A stretch of DNA of 64,000 nt from positions 496,001-560,000 of the forward strand of contig JANEZZ010002362.1 of the NCBI GenBank assembly GCA_026122225.1, given 5' to 3'. Source of the DNA: Heloderma charlesbogerti. Its lineage: Eukaryota > Chordata > Lepidosauria > Squamata > Helodermatidae. The first letter of the stretch is position 1. Each line of letters begins with the position of its first letter. The notes under the pieces are model-generated. The model was not told where the DNA came from. It saw nothing but the letters and a program-made list of their open reading frames with translations, and did not search any database. Below, in pieces: positions 23,266 through 34,372 of the stretch. The position numbers were made by a program, and so were the translations under genes.

Positions 23266-23369
23266 CTGATGTTCCCTACCCCACGTCAGTTCACCCTGGG
23301 TGGAGGTCGTCCAACTGGAGCAGGCTCTGATGTTCTCTTTCTTTAACTAGTGGGTGACGTGTACGACTT

Positions 23370-23446
23370 CTGCTGAGATCCCAGAGATGTCTCAGGACTA
23401 GGTGGACAAATAGTCTGACCTGATATAAGGCAGTTTCCTATATTCC
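23370..23446 (+). mobile_element. tRNA-Ala-like SINE, 3' fragment
   Basis: gactaggtggacaaatagtc-tgacc followed by ataaggcagtttcctatatt matches the tails at 7455-7502 and 46505-46556. Confidence 0.65.
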
Positions 23447-23679
23447 ATCTGTGGTTGCAGCCTTTTTTCCGGCCAGTGCTCCTGTTCCTTTTACAGCTCC
23501 ATATTATTTGGCCTCATTCCTGCAATGCTCACGGCAGTGCCTACGGATGCTCCAGCTCTACTATTGTGTTGAAACTCTGATGTTCTCCCTGCTCCCCCAT
23601 CCCACCACAAGTACGTTTGGGAAAAGGAAGAGGCCAGTAGTAGACAAGGCTCTGAGGGGCTGAAATAAATCCACGAAGG

Positions 23680-23756
23680 GCACAATCCTATGCTGGCTGG
23701 GGAATGCTGGGAGATGTAGGACTGTTTTCTGTGCAAACTTGCATAGGATTGTGCCT
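23680..23756. mobile_element. fold-back repeat, family E variant
   Basis: gcacaatcctatgctggctg ... aacttgcataggattgtgcc, with inverted ends. The interior ggggaatgctgggag is shared with the longer copy at 60382-60507. Confidence 0.75.
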
Positions 23757-25379
23757 TACGATTAGCCCACCAACGGAGACAGATCTATGCAATTTGATAC
23801 CCTCCCACACCCCCATTTTCAAACGTCACCCCATCACTAGAGATAGGAGTGTCACAAGTACACAACAGTGTGTGCCCTTCTTTTTGTCTTGGATTGTGTG
23901 TGCTAACAGAAGAATAAGAGCAATCCCTCAAAGAAAAATCTTTCTTAGTTTATTCACAGTTTCTATGAGTGGAGATGAAACAAGCATTTGTAACATAACA
24001 AGAATGTTACAGCAGATATTTTTCTCAGTGGTCCATCCAATCGCATTAGCTGTTATCTACCTGTTTATTGGTGTCATAATGTGTTGGCAAGACATTTATC
24101 TTTACTAGGACCATATGAATGTCTAGTTATGTTAACATACAGTGTACAAATCAAAGAGGTGAAAACAAATAGCATTAATGGAAAAGGCTGCTAATGCTCT
24201 TTGACTTTCATGCTGCCCTTTCAATGGAAAAAGAGGAACATCCTTTGTCATTGAGCAAATGGCCATGTTTTTCCACACACAGGAAAGATGGTGTGGGAGC
24301 ATTAAACACATCTGCAACTGATATCCCCATCTTTTATAATAGGGTAAAAACATGCTGAACTTTGGGGTGTGCATTCATTTTGGAATTTGGAATGATTTTC
24401 CTTTACATTTATTCTAAGAGAAGTGCACTACAAATGTGTAAAAAAGAGTACATTGGGGGTACACCCATTTATACCCATTCAGGAAGGTTTACCTGTTTCC
24501 AGTGGCAGCAGATTTCTCTGACATCGCTAGATGGCTCCAAAAAGGTTGGGGACCCCTGGTCAAACGTAAGTCTCATTAATTTCAGTGTGTCTACTCTATG
24601 TAGGACTAACATTGGATACTGCCCTATAAGTGTAGGTGCTCCCCTTGATCAGGACCTCTGCATGTGGATTACCCCCTGACATAGAGGTGTACACAAGTAG
24701 GCACACCTTTGCAGATGTCATGCTGAATGCACATAAGGCAATGGGTGGGGAAACCAAGAAAGTGCATGACATCAGGATGGAGGTGGGCCAAAAACCTGAT
24801 CCCACTCCCTACTTCTTGTGTTTGTCCTACATGTGGAGAAGGTCTGGAGAAGGCTTTCTTCCCAGTCAATGTGCATCAGATTAAAGCCTTAGCCTGCAAT
24901 CCTGAACATACATTTATTTGGGAATGAACTCTGTGGAAATATATTATTAGACTGTGAGCTCCAGCGTAAAGATTTTAGGATCACATTGTAAGCCATGGAA
25001 CGTTGACAGCTAGCAGTGCTGCAGTGAGTGAGGATCGATTCAGTTGGAGAGAAAACTCTTTGTGGTATTCATGAATAGGGAGAACCATGTGCTGTGGAGG
25101 GAAAAGAAGAACATTATTTAACATTCAGTGAAAATAATCAGCCAAATATTTGCCTCCAGGTGGTCTCCAGTTTGTCCATATGTTAGGTATGCACCTCCCA
25201 CTTGCCTTTCTACATTCACAAAGATCAATCTCTAATACAACTTGATTCAAGTTTTTATTGCAGTTCAAAAGTAAAACATTCCTGTTTGCCTTGCCTAACA
25301 GCATGAAATGCGTGTGTGCTTTCACTCGTACTCAGGTAAGTCTTTTTTTATTAATAGGTCTGTGTATGCTTAGTCATTG
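23757..25379. other. no gene; short family F-like remnant near 24560
   Basis: Unique-looking DNA. The segment 24562-24616 (gtaagtctcattaatttcag, tgtctactctatgtaggact) resembles family F without its ends. gatttctctgacatcgctag at 24509 resembles the right end of a family B MITE (compare 32770-32789). Confidence 0.35.
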
Positions 25380-27000
25380 CGTGGGATTACTGGGAAATAC
25401 TCCTATAAATAATTGCTCATTTTTAAGATAATGCAAGCAGGAATTTGCTTCCACCGCACACTCATGAATGCACTGACAATATACCATTGATAACTTTTAA
25501 TTATAGCTTATACGGCCATAAAAAGAGCAGCTTTTGTGGATATTCATCCTCAAATCTCGTGATAATCCTTGCAAACTTTCAGATGTCAAATAACAGACCA
25601 CTCCCTTTACAGCACAATAATATCCCCTTGTCAAGGAAATAGATCTTAAAACAAATGATTTTTCTATTCCTTTTGTAACAGTCAAAATGCTTAAGCAAGA
25701 ATGGGCTTTATCATAGGAAAAGCTTTGCAGAAAAGAAGTGTTTGGGCTGCATGCTGCCTTCCAAACACTGACAGGAATGCAGCCAAAATATTTTGCTATG
25801 TTGCCTCATTTTATAAATGTCAAATACAGACACTGAAGTGAAACTATTTCAGGGGTGGATGTACCTAAATCATTTCAAAACATGATACCAAGGACCATGG
25901 TTGTACTGATTTGAAGCATGACTGTAGATTCACCATTATCCTGTCTAATAAATGCTCTAATCACACTTAGCAACAATTCTTTATGGGTGAATAGTATCTC
26001 CACAGAAGCTCAAAGGATAGTACTTGGGTGAGGGCAAAAGTGTAGCCATTTCAAATATCTTCGCACATGCACATCCCTGGCCTCTGTCAACTGAAAATGA
26101 AATATGTTATAGCTATGGTATGAAGCAGCAAGGATGAAAATCAAATGAAACCCTATAAAATAAACCTGGGTGTGAACATGCAGTTCATCTAGGTATTCGG
26201 CAGGGAGCCATGCTCTGAAGACTTGTGGAGGTTCCTTCCATGCGCATTTTTGTGACTGAATACTCTTCGCACAGCCAGTCAGAATGCTGTGCGAGCTGCC
26301 AGGAACCATTCATCAGATTTTTGCAGAAAAGGCTGTCAGCTCGAGCTGTAGGGCCCAGAGCCAGGCTGTCAGGTTTTGGGCTTCCAGCCAGGCTGTCATG
26401 GTCTGAGGCTGGTAGCCAAGCAGTAACTTTGATGTCTAAAGGGTTAGCCAACTGGTATGTGAGGGTGGCCTATCAGCTTAGAAATAAAATACCACACTCA
26501 AAGGTCATGAGTCTTGAAACTAATCTGGCCATTGTCTCACATAAGGAAGGAAGGTAAGCATTTTATATTGTTACAAAAAGAATGTTCAAATAATTTCAGC
26601 ATTTGTTTTGATTAAAGTTTGTATTCCACGTGCTTTTCATTATGCAACTCAATTACTGCATAAAAGATTTTCTGTTGAAAAATGTTCGAATGAGCATAAT
26701 TGTTCAATTTGGAGAGATTACAATGCTTTTATTTAATTAACACTGCAATAAATACTTCATTCCCTAATGAACCCCATATTTGGGGGCCATTAACTATTCC
26801 ATAAATTTAGTTTACAGTATGAAGGTTCTTTACGAGGAAGAAGATAAATAAAGCTATTTAGATGAATGTGCTACAGCTATGATGGTAGGCAGCAAATAAT
26901 AGCTTTTTGCTTCTCCTCCACTGCAGTTGTACCTCCGATTATAAACATCTGGGGTCTTAATAAACACCATACATTTTAATTACTGCTTTGAACATGAGTT
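25380..27000. other. unique AT-rich DNA, CNE-like blocks at 25380-25650 and 26560-27000
   Basis: No repeat family is recognised in these blocks, in contrast with the dense repeats elsewhere. 26560-27000 is rich in TAAT/ATTA motifs (tttatttaattaacactgca; ttttaattactgctttgaac) and has no simple-sequence tracts. Both blocks lack open frames of note. A conserved regulatory role is inference only. Confidence 0.3.
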
Positions 27001-27222
27001 GAGCTACAGTCTGTGAATTCGGCATCACAGTAATGTATCTTGCATTGATGGAATGAATGTGTGGTGGTAGGAAGCATCAAGTGCATTTCAGACCACATGT
27101 GAAGCCATGTCGTCACCCATGAGAAAGAAAGAACTGTGCACATAAGTTTTTGAATAATTTTTGAGACTGTGTGTGTCAGGTAACACTCTCCAGAAGTTGA
27201 TGCCCATAGGGCACCAACAAAT

Positions 27223-27264
<42 letters not shown>
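27223..27264. repeat. (TC)n(AC)n microsatellite
   Basis: About ten TC units followed by eleven AC units. Confidence 0.97.
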
Positions 27265-27423
27265 TTGTTAATTCCTTGGTGGCCTATGGTCACCAGTTTC
27301 TGGAGGTTGTTACCTGAAAGTCCCATATCACTGGTTGGATCATAGTGGTGTGCGCTGAGGGAACCAAAATGGTTTTCCATTTTACATGGAAGTCTTGGAC
27401 AAGAGGAAGCATAATACTCACAC

Positions 27424-27610
27424 TAGGGATAGTGGAAAAATTCTGGTTTGCACTTTTGAACAAATATGTGAAGTGAAACTCAGTTATCCTTTGAAATCCA
27501 CACTTCTCTGAATTTTGCAATGGAGTCTTCCAGTCAAAAGATACATATAAAAATGAAGATAATAAGAGAAAGTGCACACAATAATGCATATATTCATGAA
27601 AGTAACATTC
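27424..27610. mobile_element. possible family B hAT MITE, one end
   Basis: Begins tagggatagtggaaaaattc and includes gaaatccacacttctctgaa and aatggagtcttccagtcaaaag, which resemble family B interiors. The right TIR is not visible. Confidence 0.35.
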
Positions 27611-27625
27611 AAAATGCATTATGTT

Positions 27626-27741
27626 AGAACTTTGGCTAATGGGCAGTAAAAAAGTATTATAAATAATGAATGAATGAATGAATGAATGATTAGGAAGATT
27701 TCTTGCGAAAATGTATTTATTTATTTATTTATTTATTTATT
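27626..27741 (+). repeat. L2 3' terminus plus (AATG)n and (TTTA)n
   Basis: aactttggctaatgggcagt resembles the L2 terminus (compare 21387). It is followed by (AATG)n at 27668-27688 and (TTTA)n at 27713-27741. Confidence 0.55.
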
Positions 27742-27982
27742 ATAACCACTTGGTTACTCGGGAACATATTTCACAGAGAAAAATCAAATCTAACGGAAGC
27801 TTTAACTTCACTAAATGTGTTTATTGAAATATTCAAAGTGTTACATCTTTTATCTTTACAAAAGTCCCTAAATACAATGTTCTTGCTGTAAACTCCAGGG
27901 TGTCTTCTGTAAAGTCCTTGTTCTGGTCTATTGACAATTTGAATCTTGAGGTTTGTCAATGGGCACACATGACTGATGACAA

Positions 27983-28080
27983 TGTAGATCCCGTCATGAT
28001 TTGTTTACAGGCCATATGTTACTGGCATATCATTGTACTTTGGCCTGCACCTGTGTTTATAAGGTGTACAGAGACTTTTA
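27983..28080 (+). repeat. ~100-bp repeat, left copy flanking the BovB insertion
   Basis: Contains tactggcatatcattgtact, ttggcctgcacctgtgttta and ggtgtacagagactttt. A second copy in the same orientation lies at 31386-31494, just past the BovB element, with a few mismatches and small indels. The family is unknown to me. Confidence 0.9.
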
Positions 28081-28144
28081 AATGTTATTTTGTTAAATTT
28101 AACAGCTAGAGACCTCCTTTCTAAGCAATAACTACACTTTCACT

Positions 28145-28161
28145 GGGTTACTTTTAACTGT
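28145..28161. repeat. target-site duplication of BovB, left
   Basis: Matches 31373-31388 over 16 positions with one inserted T. The shared core is tacttttaactgt. Confidence 0.88.
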
Positions 28162-28180
28162 TTGTTGTTCAGTCGTTAAG

Positions 28181-29560
28181 TCATGTCCAACTTATCGTGA
28201 CCCCATGGACCATAGCACACCAGGCCTTCCTGTCCTCCGCTCTCTCCCGGAGTGTGCTCAACTTCATATTCATTGCATTGGTGATTCTATCTAGCCATCT
28301 CATCCTCTGCTGTCCCCTTCTCCTTTTGCCTTCAATCTTTCCCAGCATCAGGGTCTTTTCCAGAGAGTTTTCTCTTCGTATTAGGTGGCCAAAATATTTG
28401 AGCTTCAGCTTCAGGATCTGTCCTTCCAATGAGCACTCAGGGTTGATTTCCTTTAGGATGGACTGATTTGACCTCCTTGCAGTCCAGGGGACTCGTAAGA
28501 GTCTTCTCCAGCACCACAGTTCGAAAGCATCAATTCTTTGGTGCTCAGCCTTCCTTATAGTCCAGCTCTCACAGCCATACGTTGCTACTGGGAAAACCAT
28601 AGCTTTGATTAAGTGAACCTTTGTTGGCAAGGTGATATCTCTGCTTCTTACTATGCTGTCTAGGTTTGCCATAGCTTTCCTCCCAAGGAGCAAGCATCTT
28701 TTAATTTCATGGCTACAGTCACCGTCTGCAGTGATCTTGGAGTTCAAGAAAATAAAATCTGTCACTGCTTCCATTTCTTCCTCTTCTATATGCCAGGACG
28801 TGATGGGGCCAGATGCCATGATCTTAGTTTTTTTAATATTGAGTTTCAAACCAGCTTTTGCACTCTCCACTTTCACCCTCAACAAGAGGATCTTTAGATC
28901 CTCTTCGCTTTCTGCCATTAGGGTGTTATTGTCTGCGTACTTGAGGTTGTTGATAAATCTCCTGGCAATCTTAATTCTGACCTGTGATTCATCCAACCCT
29001 GCATTTCTTATGATGTACTCTGCATATAAGTTAAATAAGCAGGGCGACAGTATACAGCCTTGTCATACTCCTTTCCCAATTTTGAACCAATCGGTTGTTC
29101 CATGTCCGGTTCTTACTGTTGCTTCTTGACCCTCGTACAGGTTTCTCAGGAGACAGGTAAGGTGGTCTGGTACTCCCATCTCTTTCAGAATTTGCCACAG
29201 TTTGTTGTGATCCACACAATCAAAGGCTTTAGCGTAGTCAATGAAGCAGAAATAGACGTTTTTCTGGAATTCTCTTGCTTTCTCCATGATCGAACAAATG
29301 TTGGCGATTTGATCTCTAGTTCCTCTGCCTCTTCGAAATCCAGCTTGTACTTCCGGTAGTTCTCGGTTCACATACTGCTGAAGCCTAGCTTGTAGGATTT
29401 TGAGCATCACCTTGCTGGCATGTGAAATGAGCGCAATTGTACAGTGGTTTGAACATTCTTTGGCATTGCCCTTCTTTGGCATTGGAATGTAATCTGACCT
29501 TTTCCAGTCTTGTGGCCACTGTTGAGTGTTCCAAATTTGTTGGCATATTGAGTGCAGCAC
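28181..29560 (-). pseudogene. BovB reverse transcriptase and C-terminal domain
   Basis: The minus-strand frame gives KVLHSICQQIW-like start, WKRSDYIPMPKKGN, QAGFRRGRGTRDQIANI, FIDYAKAFDCVDHNKLW and GTTDWFKIGKGV, then a TGA stop (29063-29065) where the family has Arg, so a CGA-to-TGA CpG transition is likely. The frame continues after it with QGCILSPCLFNLYAEYI, NNLKYADNNTLMAES and MASGPITSWHIEEE. The last part is SWTIRKAEHQRIDAFELWCW, PWTARRSNQSILKEINPE and KLKYFGHLIRRENSLEKTLM. The catalytic YADD box reads YADN (the Asn codon is 28928-28930), which alone should abolish polymerase activity. This is a pseudogene. Confidence 0.95.
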
Positions 29561-30289
29561 TTTAACAGCATCATCTTTTAGGATTTTAAATAGCTCAGGT
29601 GGAATACTGTCATCTCTGCTAGCTTTGTTGTTACTAATGCTTCCTAAGGCCCACTTGACTTCACTCTCTAGGATGTCCAGCTCAAGTTCAGTGACCGCAC
29701 TCTCATGGCTATCAGGGACATTCAGATCTTTCCTGTATAGTTCTTCTGTGTATTCTTTCCACCTCTTCTTAATCTCATCTGCTTCTGTTAGGTCCCTGCC
29801 TTCTTTGTCCTATATCATGCCCGTCTTTGCACAAGACGTTCCCTTGAGATCTCCGATTTTCTTGAAAAGATCTCTAGTCTTTCCCATTCTATTGTTTTCC
29901 TCGATTTCTTTGCATTGTTCATTTAAGAAGGCCTTCTTGTCTCTCCTTGCTATTCTCTGGAACTCTGCATTCAGTTGGATATATCTTCCCCTTTCTCCCT
30001 TGCTTTTCGCTGCCCTTCTTCCCTAGCTACTTGTAAAGCCTCATTCGACAGCCACTTTGCTTTCTTGCATTTCTTTTTCTTTGGGATGGCTTGAGTTGCC
30101 TACTCCTGAACAATGTTACAGACTTCCGTCCATAGTTCCTCTGGCACTCTGTCTATCAGGTCTAATCCCTGAAATCTATTCCTCACCTCCACTGTATATT
30201 CATAAGGGATATGATTTAGGCCATACCTGAATGGTTTAGTGGTTTTCCCTACATTCTTCAATTTAAGCCAGAATTTTGCAAGAAGCAGC

Positions 30290-31280
30290 TCATGATCTGA
30301 GCCACAGTCAGCTCCAGGTCTTGTTTTTACTGACTGTATAGAGTTTCTCCATCTTTGGCTGCAAAGGACATAATCAATCTGATTTCGATATTGACCATCT
30401 GGTGATGTCCATGTGTAGAGTCGCCTCTTGTGCTGTTGGAAAAGAGTGTTTGCTCTGATCAGCGTGTTCTCTTGGCAAAACTCTATTAGCCTTTGTCCTG
30501 CTTCATTCTGTACACCAAGGCCATGCTTGCCTGTTATCCCGGTGATTTCTTGACTTCCTACTTTAGCATTCCAATCCCCTATGATGAAGAGGACATCTTT
30601 TTTTGGTGTTAGTTCTAGAAGGTGTTGTAGGTCTTCACAGAACCGATCAACCTCAGCTTCTTCGGCCTCAGTGGTTGGGACATAGACTTGAATTACTGTG
30701 ATGTTGAATGGTTTGCCTTGGATTCATACTGAGATCATTCTATCGTTTTTGAGATTGTACCCCAGTACTGCTTTTCCCGCCCTTTTGTTTACTATGAGTG
30801 CTACTCTATTTCTTCAAAGGGATTCTTGCCCACAGTAGTAGATATGATGGTCACCTGAATTAAATTTGCCCATGCTTGTCCATTTTAGTTCGCTGATTCC
30901 CAAGATGTCGATGTTCAATCTTGCCATCTCATGTTTGACCACCTCCAGCTTACCTTGATTCATTGATCTGACATTCCAGGTTCCTAAACAATATTGTTCT
31001 TTACAGCATCGGACTTTCTTTTCACCACCAGACACATCCACAGCTGAGTGTCCTTTCGGCTTTGTCCCAGCTGCTTCACTCTTTCTGGCGCTACTTGGAA
31101 ATTCCCTCTGCTCTTCCCCAGTAGTATATTGGACACCTTCTGACCTGAGGGCCTCATCTTCCGGCATCATATCTTTTAGCCTTGTGATACGTTCCATAGG
31201 GTTTTCTTGGCAAGAATACTGGAGTGGGTTGCCATTTCCTTCTCCAGTGGACCTCCAGTTGTCAGAACTCTCCACCATGA
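30290..31280 (-). pseudogene. BovB APE endonuclease domain
   Basis: The minus strand reads YCLGTWNVRSMNQGKLEVV, DILGISELKWTSMGKFNSG and HHIYYCGQESL, the N-terminal APE core (the N and E residues of the first motifs are present). Downstream it continues in broken frames to a 'GSDHELL'-like motif near 30295 (plus strand catgatctgagccacagtca). Stops interrupt the frame after 30814. The domain is non-functional as it stands. Confidence 0.88.
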
Positions 31281-31372
31281 CCTATCCATCTTGGGTGGCC
31301 CTGCACAGCATAGCTTATGGCTTCACTGAGTTATGCAAGCCCCTTCGCCACAACAAGGCAGTGATCCATGAA

Positions 31373-31388
31373 GGGTACTTTTAACTGT
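31373..31388. repeat. target-site duplication of BovB, right
   Basis: Partner of 28145-28161. Confidence 0.88.
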
Positions 31389-31494
31389 AGATGTCTCTTA
31401 ATCCCTTCATGAATTGTTTACAGGTTGTATGTTACTGGCATATCATTGTACTTTGGCCTGCACCTCTATTTATAAAGGTGTACAGAGACTTTTT
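31386..31494 (+). repeat. ~100-bp repeat, right copy flanking BovB
   Basis: Second copy of the 27983-28080 repeat: tactggcatatcattgtact, ttggcctgcacctctattta, ggtgtacagagactttt. Before the BovB insertion the two copies would have been only about 80 bp apart. Confidence 0.9.
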
Positions 31495-32264
31495 TGTGTG
31501 TTCATATTTCATTTTGCTCCAACTTGCAATTAATTATGTTTGTTTAATTATACTTGATATGTTTTTGATATTAAAAATAAAACTTCATAGTACATTGTTA
31601 TAGAATGTAGCCTAATTCTTAAAAAAAGAAGTAGCAGCAGCAGCTTTATAGATGTAAATAAACTCCTGACTTTGAATTATCGTGAAAATGTTGTTATTTG
31701 TGGAATCTGCATGTCACGAGTTTTCCAATGAAGTGTGTTGAATGAGAATTGGTCAGCAAGAAGGCTGTCAAAAAGGTATGACCAACTAACTGCTGACTTT
31801 GCATTAAATATCTAAGTTTTCTTCATTATAATAATATTACGCAACATTATATACAAAAATATATGTATTGGGATAAATGTGCACACATTTTCATTTGAAC
31901 TTCTAAAAGAAATTCCTAAAGTTTGGGACGAACTGAACTTAAGGCAGGAAAAAAGAGAAACAGAGAGAAATTGACAGGTTTGTTTGTCCCTAGTCCACAT
32001 GAGAAGCCACAGTGCAAAGTAAATTGACTCCTGAATTTACCTGAAGCCATGAGGTTGTAGTGCCACCATATTACATGAAGCCGTGTGTGTGTGTGTGTGT
32101 GTGTGTGTTGTGGTTATGCATGTCAAGTGGCTAAGGAGAAGGGCAGCTAATGTGTCTGGCAGATGTGATGGTGCTCTGATGGGACATGGGTGGCTCACAG
32201 TGAAAGGCATCCACATCCTCTTATAATTAATTTATAGAGCCACTCCAGCATTCCTTCTTGATCA
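31495..32264. other. AT-rich unique DNA with (GT)n at 32083-32109
   Basis: No coding or repeat signal apart from a GT microsatellite of about thirteen units. Confidence 0.5.
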
Positions 32265-32272
32265 GATGAGAT

Positions 32273-32789
32273 TAGGGTTTTACGGATTTTGTTAAATCCA
32301 TTCCGTCTGTGTTTTGTGGATTGTCAGGAGTCTTTTGTTCCATTGCCTGCTCATTGATGGAGTCAGAGTTTTTTGTATGAGAATTTCATTCCACTTGCGC
32401 TAATTCACATGTGCACTAATGGGCACTTGTGCAAATGCACAAATTTGCATTAACTATTGTGCATTAGTGGTAATGCACATTAATTGATGTGTATTTGAGC
32501 AAATCCCCCCCCCCAAAAGCGAAAAAATTGAAAAAAGTGCAAATCCCCCAAATCCACATTTTCCAGCTTTAGCCTATGGAGGAAAATGTGCATTTTTGGT
32601 CTGTGCTTTTTTCCCCTTTGTATTTTTGTACAACTAAATTTGTGTACAATTCTGGAAAGTAAAAAGAATGTTCCCAAATCTGCAGAACCCGCATGACTTG
32701 GAAAAAATGGTCTACTGCGAAATCCAGGGGTTGGATTCATAGAAATCTGAACTCATTTGAATCCATTGCCGATTTCTCTGACATCCCTA
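32273..32789. mobile_element. non-autonomous hAT-type MITE, family B
   Basis: Left end tagggttttacggattttgt, right end gatttctctgacatcccta. The interior contains ttttgttccattgcctgctc and ccagctttagcctatggagg-aaaatgtgc, the reverse complement of blocks in 6845-7288. It also has a cluster of alternating gcacattaa/ttaatgtgca-like segments (32400-32490) that can fold. The flanking 8-mers do not match well. Confidence 0.75.
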
Positions 32790-33779
32790 GAAGTCGTGCC
32801 ATGAACCACAATGGTGTGGATATATTTGATGGAGTGATAGTTCCATGTATTCTGCATCTCCTATATTGTGCTCCTCTCTTAATTGCATTCACAATTAATT
32901 ATACACATGCATCTTATGCAAACATGAATATATGATTTTTTAAAAAGCTATTAGCATCTATGTGAGTGAACATTTTTACTGGCATTAACTACAGCGATGT
33001 CTCTTGAGCAGCCAAAGGTACATGTATCCATGATACGGATAATATTGGTAGTTTCTGTAAAATAAATTAACTTTAGAAAATGATTACTGATGCTTCCAGC
33101 ATCGTCTTTGAACAGAAGCAGGGTCACATCACCACTCAGCGATTTCCTTCCCAACATACTTCCTTGGTGTACACAGTTAATGATTTTTTTTAATGTCTAT
33201 TTTTTAATTTTTTTAAAAAAAGAAAAACACAACACAACAACAACAGAAACAGAAACACAACAACAATACACATACACTAAAATATCTCTTAAGGTTATAA
33301 TATATCTACCTTTGGCTCCCCTTATACAACAATGCTTATTATTATTATTCTCTAGTTCTTGTCTTAGTTCTATATCATACATTGAGTTCACAGACATTAT
33401 CTCCTTTCTCCTAATTTTAACAACAACAGAAAAAAGGGAATCAACCATCTCAAAGTTCAAAATCCACATACATACATATCATTTTTCTCTATTTCTTGTA
33501 TAAATTCTATAAAAGGTTGCCAATGTAACATAAATTTAGTTGTTGACCCTTCTTTAATTATAATAGTAAGTTTTGCCATCTCTGCCAGCTCCATCATTTT
33601 CATGATCCACTCGCGGACAAAGAACTTTGACAAAGAACTTAAGGGATGGAAAAGAGACATGCCAACATTTCAGAGGGCAAAACATACCATTGTTTTAGAA
33701 TTAAACTCTCCTTTTCCTGACAACAACATGAAAGCTCTTCTTAAGATTAAAAAGGAAAAAATAAAAATAGTGTGAGGGT
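32790..33779. other. AT-rich unique DNA
   Basis: Contains an A/CAA-rich stretch (33215-33260). No gene is seen. Confidence 0.45.
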
Positions 33780-34226
33780 AGTTGTTGTTGTTGTTCAGTC
33801 GTGTCCGACTCTTCGTGACCCCATGGACCATAGCACGCCAGGCCTTCCTGTCCTGCGCTCTCTCCCGGAGCATGCTCAAGTTCATATTCATTGCATTGGT
33901 GATGCTATCTAGCCATCTCATCCTCTGCCGTCCCCTTCTCCTTTTGCCTTCAGTCTTTCCCAGCATCAGGGTCTTTTCCAGAGAGTTTTCTCTTCGCATT
34001 AGGTGGCCAAAATAGTTGAGCTTCAGCTTCAGTATCTGTCCTTCCAATGAGCACTCAGGGTTGATTTCCTTTAGGATTGACTGATTTGACCTCCTTGCAG
34101 TCCAGGGGACTCGTAAGAGTCTTCTCCAGCACCACAGTTCGAAAGCATCAATTCTTCGGCGCTCAGCCTTCCTTATAGTCCAGCTCTCACAGCCATACAT
34201 TACTACTGGGAAAACCATAGCTTGTA
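33780..34226 (-). pseudogene. BovB LINE, 5'-truncated copy
   Basis: 3' end gttgttgttgttcagtcgtg at 33781, coding remnant KAERRRIDAFELWCWRRLL and KLNYFGHLMRRENSLEKTLM. It is truncated at the 5' side near 34226 (aaaaccatagct). The frame over this region is uninterrupted to its natural end (about 33780), so this copy is younger-looking than the full-length one, but it encodes only the C-terminal part. Confidence 0.95.
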
Positions 34227-34290
34227 TATCAGAGTAAATTCTAAGATATTTTTGAAAAAATGTTTTTAATTCTTTGAAGTGTTTTAGGAT

Positions 34291-34372
34291 GCAATCCTAT
34301 GCTCATTTACCTCAGAATAAGTCCCATTGAACTCAGTGACACTTACGTCTGAGTAGACATGTATAGGATTGT
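34291..34372. mobile_element. fold-back repeat, family E
   Basis: gcaatcctatgctcatttac ... ctgagtagacatgtataggattg, with inverted arms around agtcccattgaactcagtga. Confidence 0.8.

Larger units (their letters stand above)
28162..31372 (-). mobile_element. BovB (RTE-clade) LINE, essentially full length, inactive
   Basis: About 3.2 kb from its 5' end (tcatggatcac, minus strand, near 31372) to its 3' end (cgactgaacaacaa at 28162-28180). It has a target-site duplication on both sides. Minus-strand order: 5' leader, APE-type endonuclease (LGTWNVRSMNQGKLEVVK, about 31000-30800, continuing with stops to about 30290), linker, reverse transcriptase (29560-28850), and the C-terminal region ending near 28185. 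This is an autonomous-type non-LTR retrotransposon that nicks DNA and primes reverse transcription at the target. Stops and frameshifts disable it (see the RT entry). RTE/BovB elements are known for patchy distribution and horizontal transfer among vertebrates, and are common in squamates. Confidence 0.96.

Noticed and set aside
27983..31494. The ~100-bp flanking repeats as LTRs of an element
   Set aside because: They lie outside the BovB target duplication, differ in their distances to it, and BovB is a non-LTR element.
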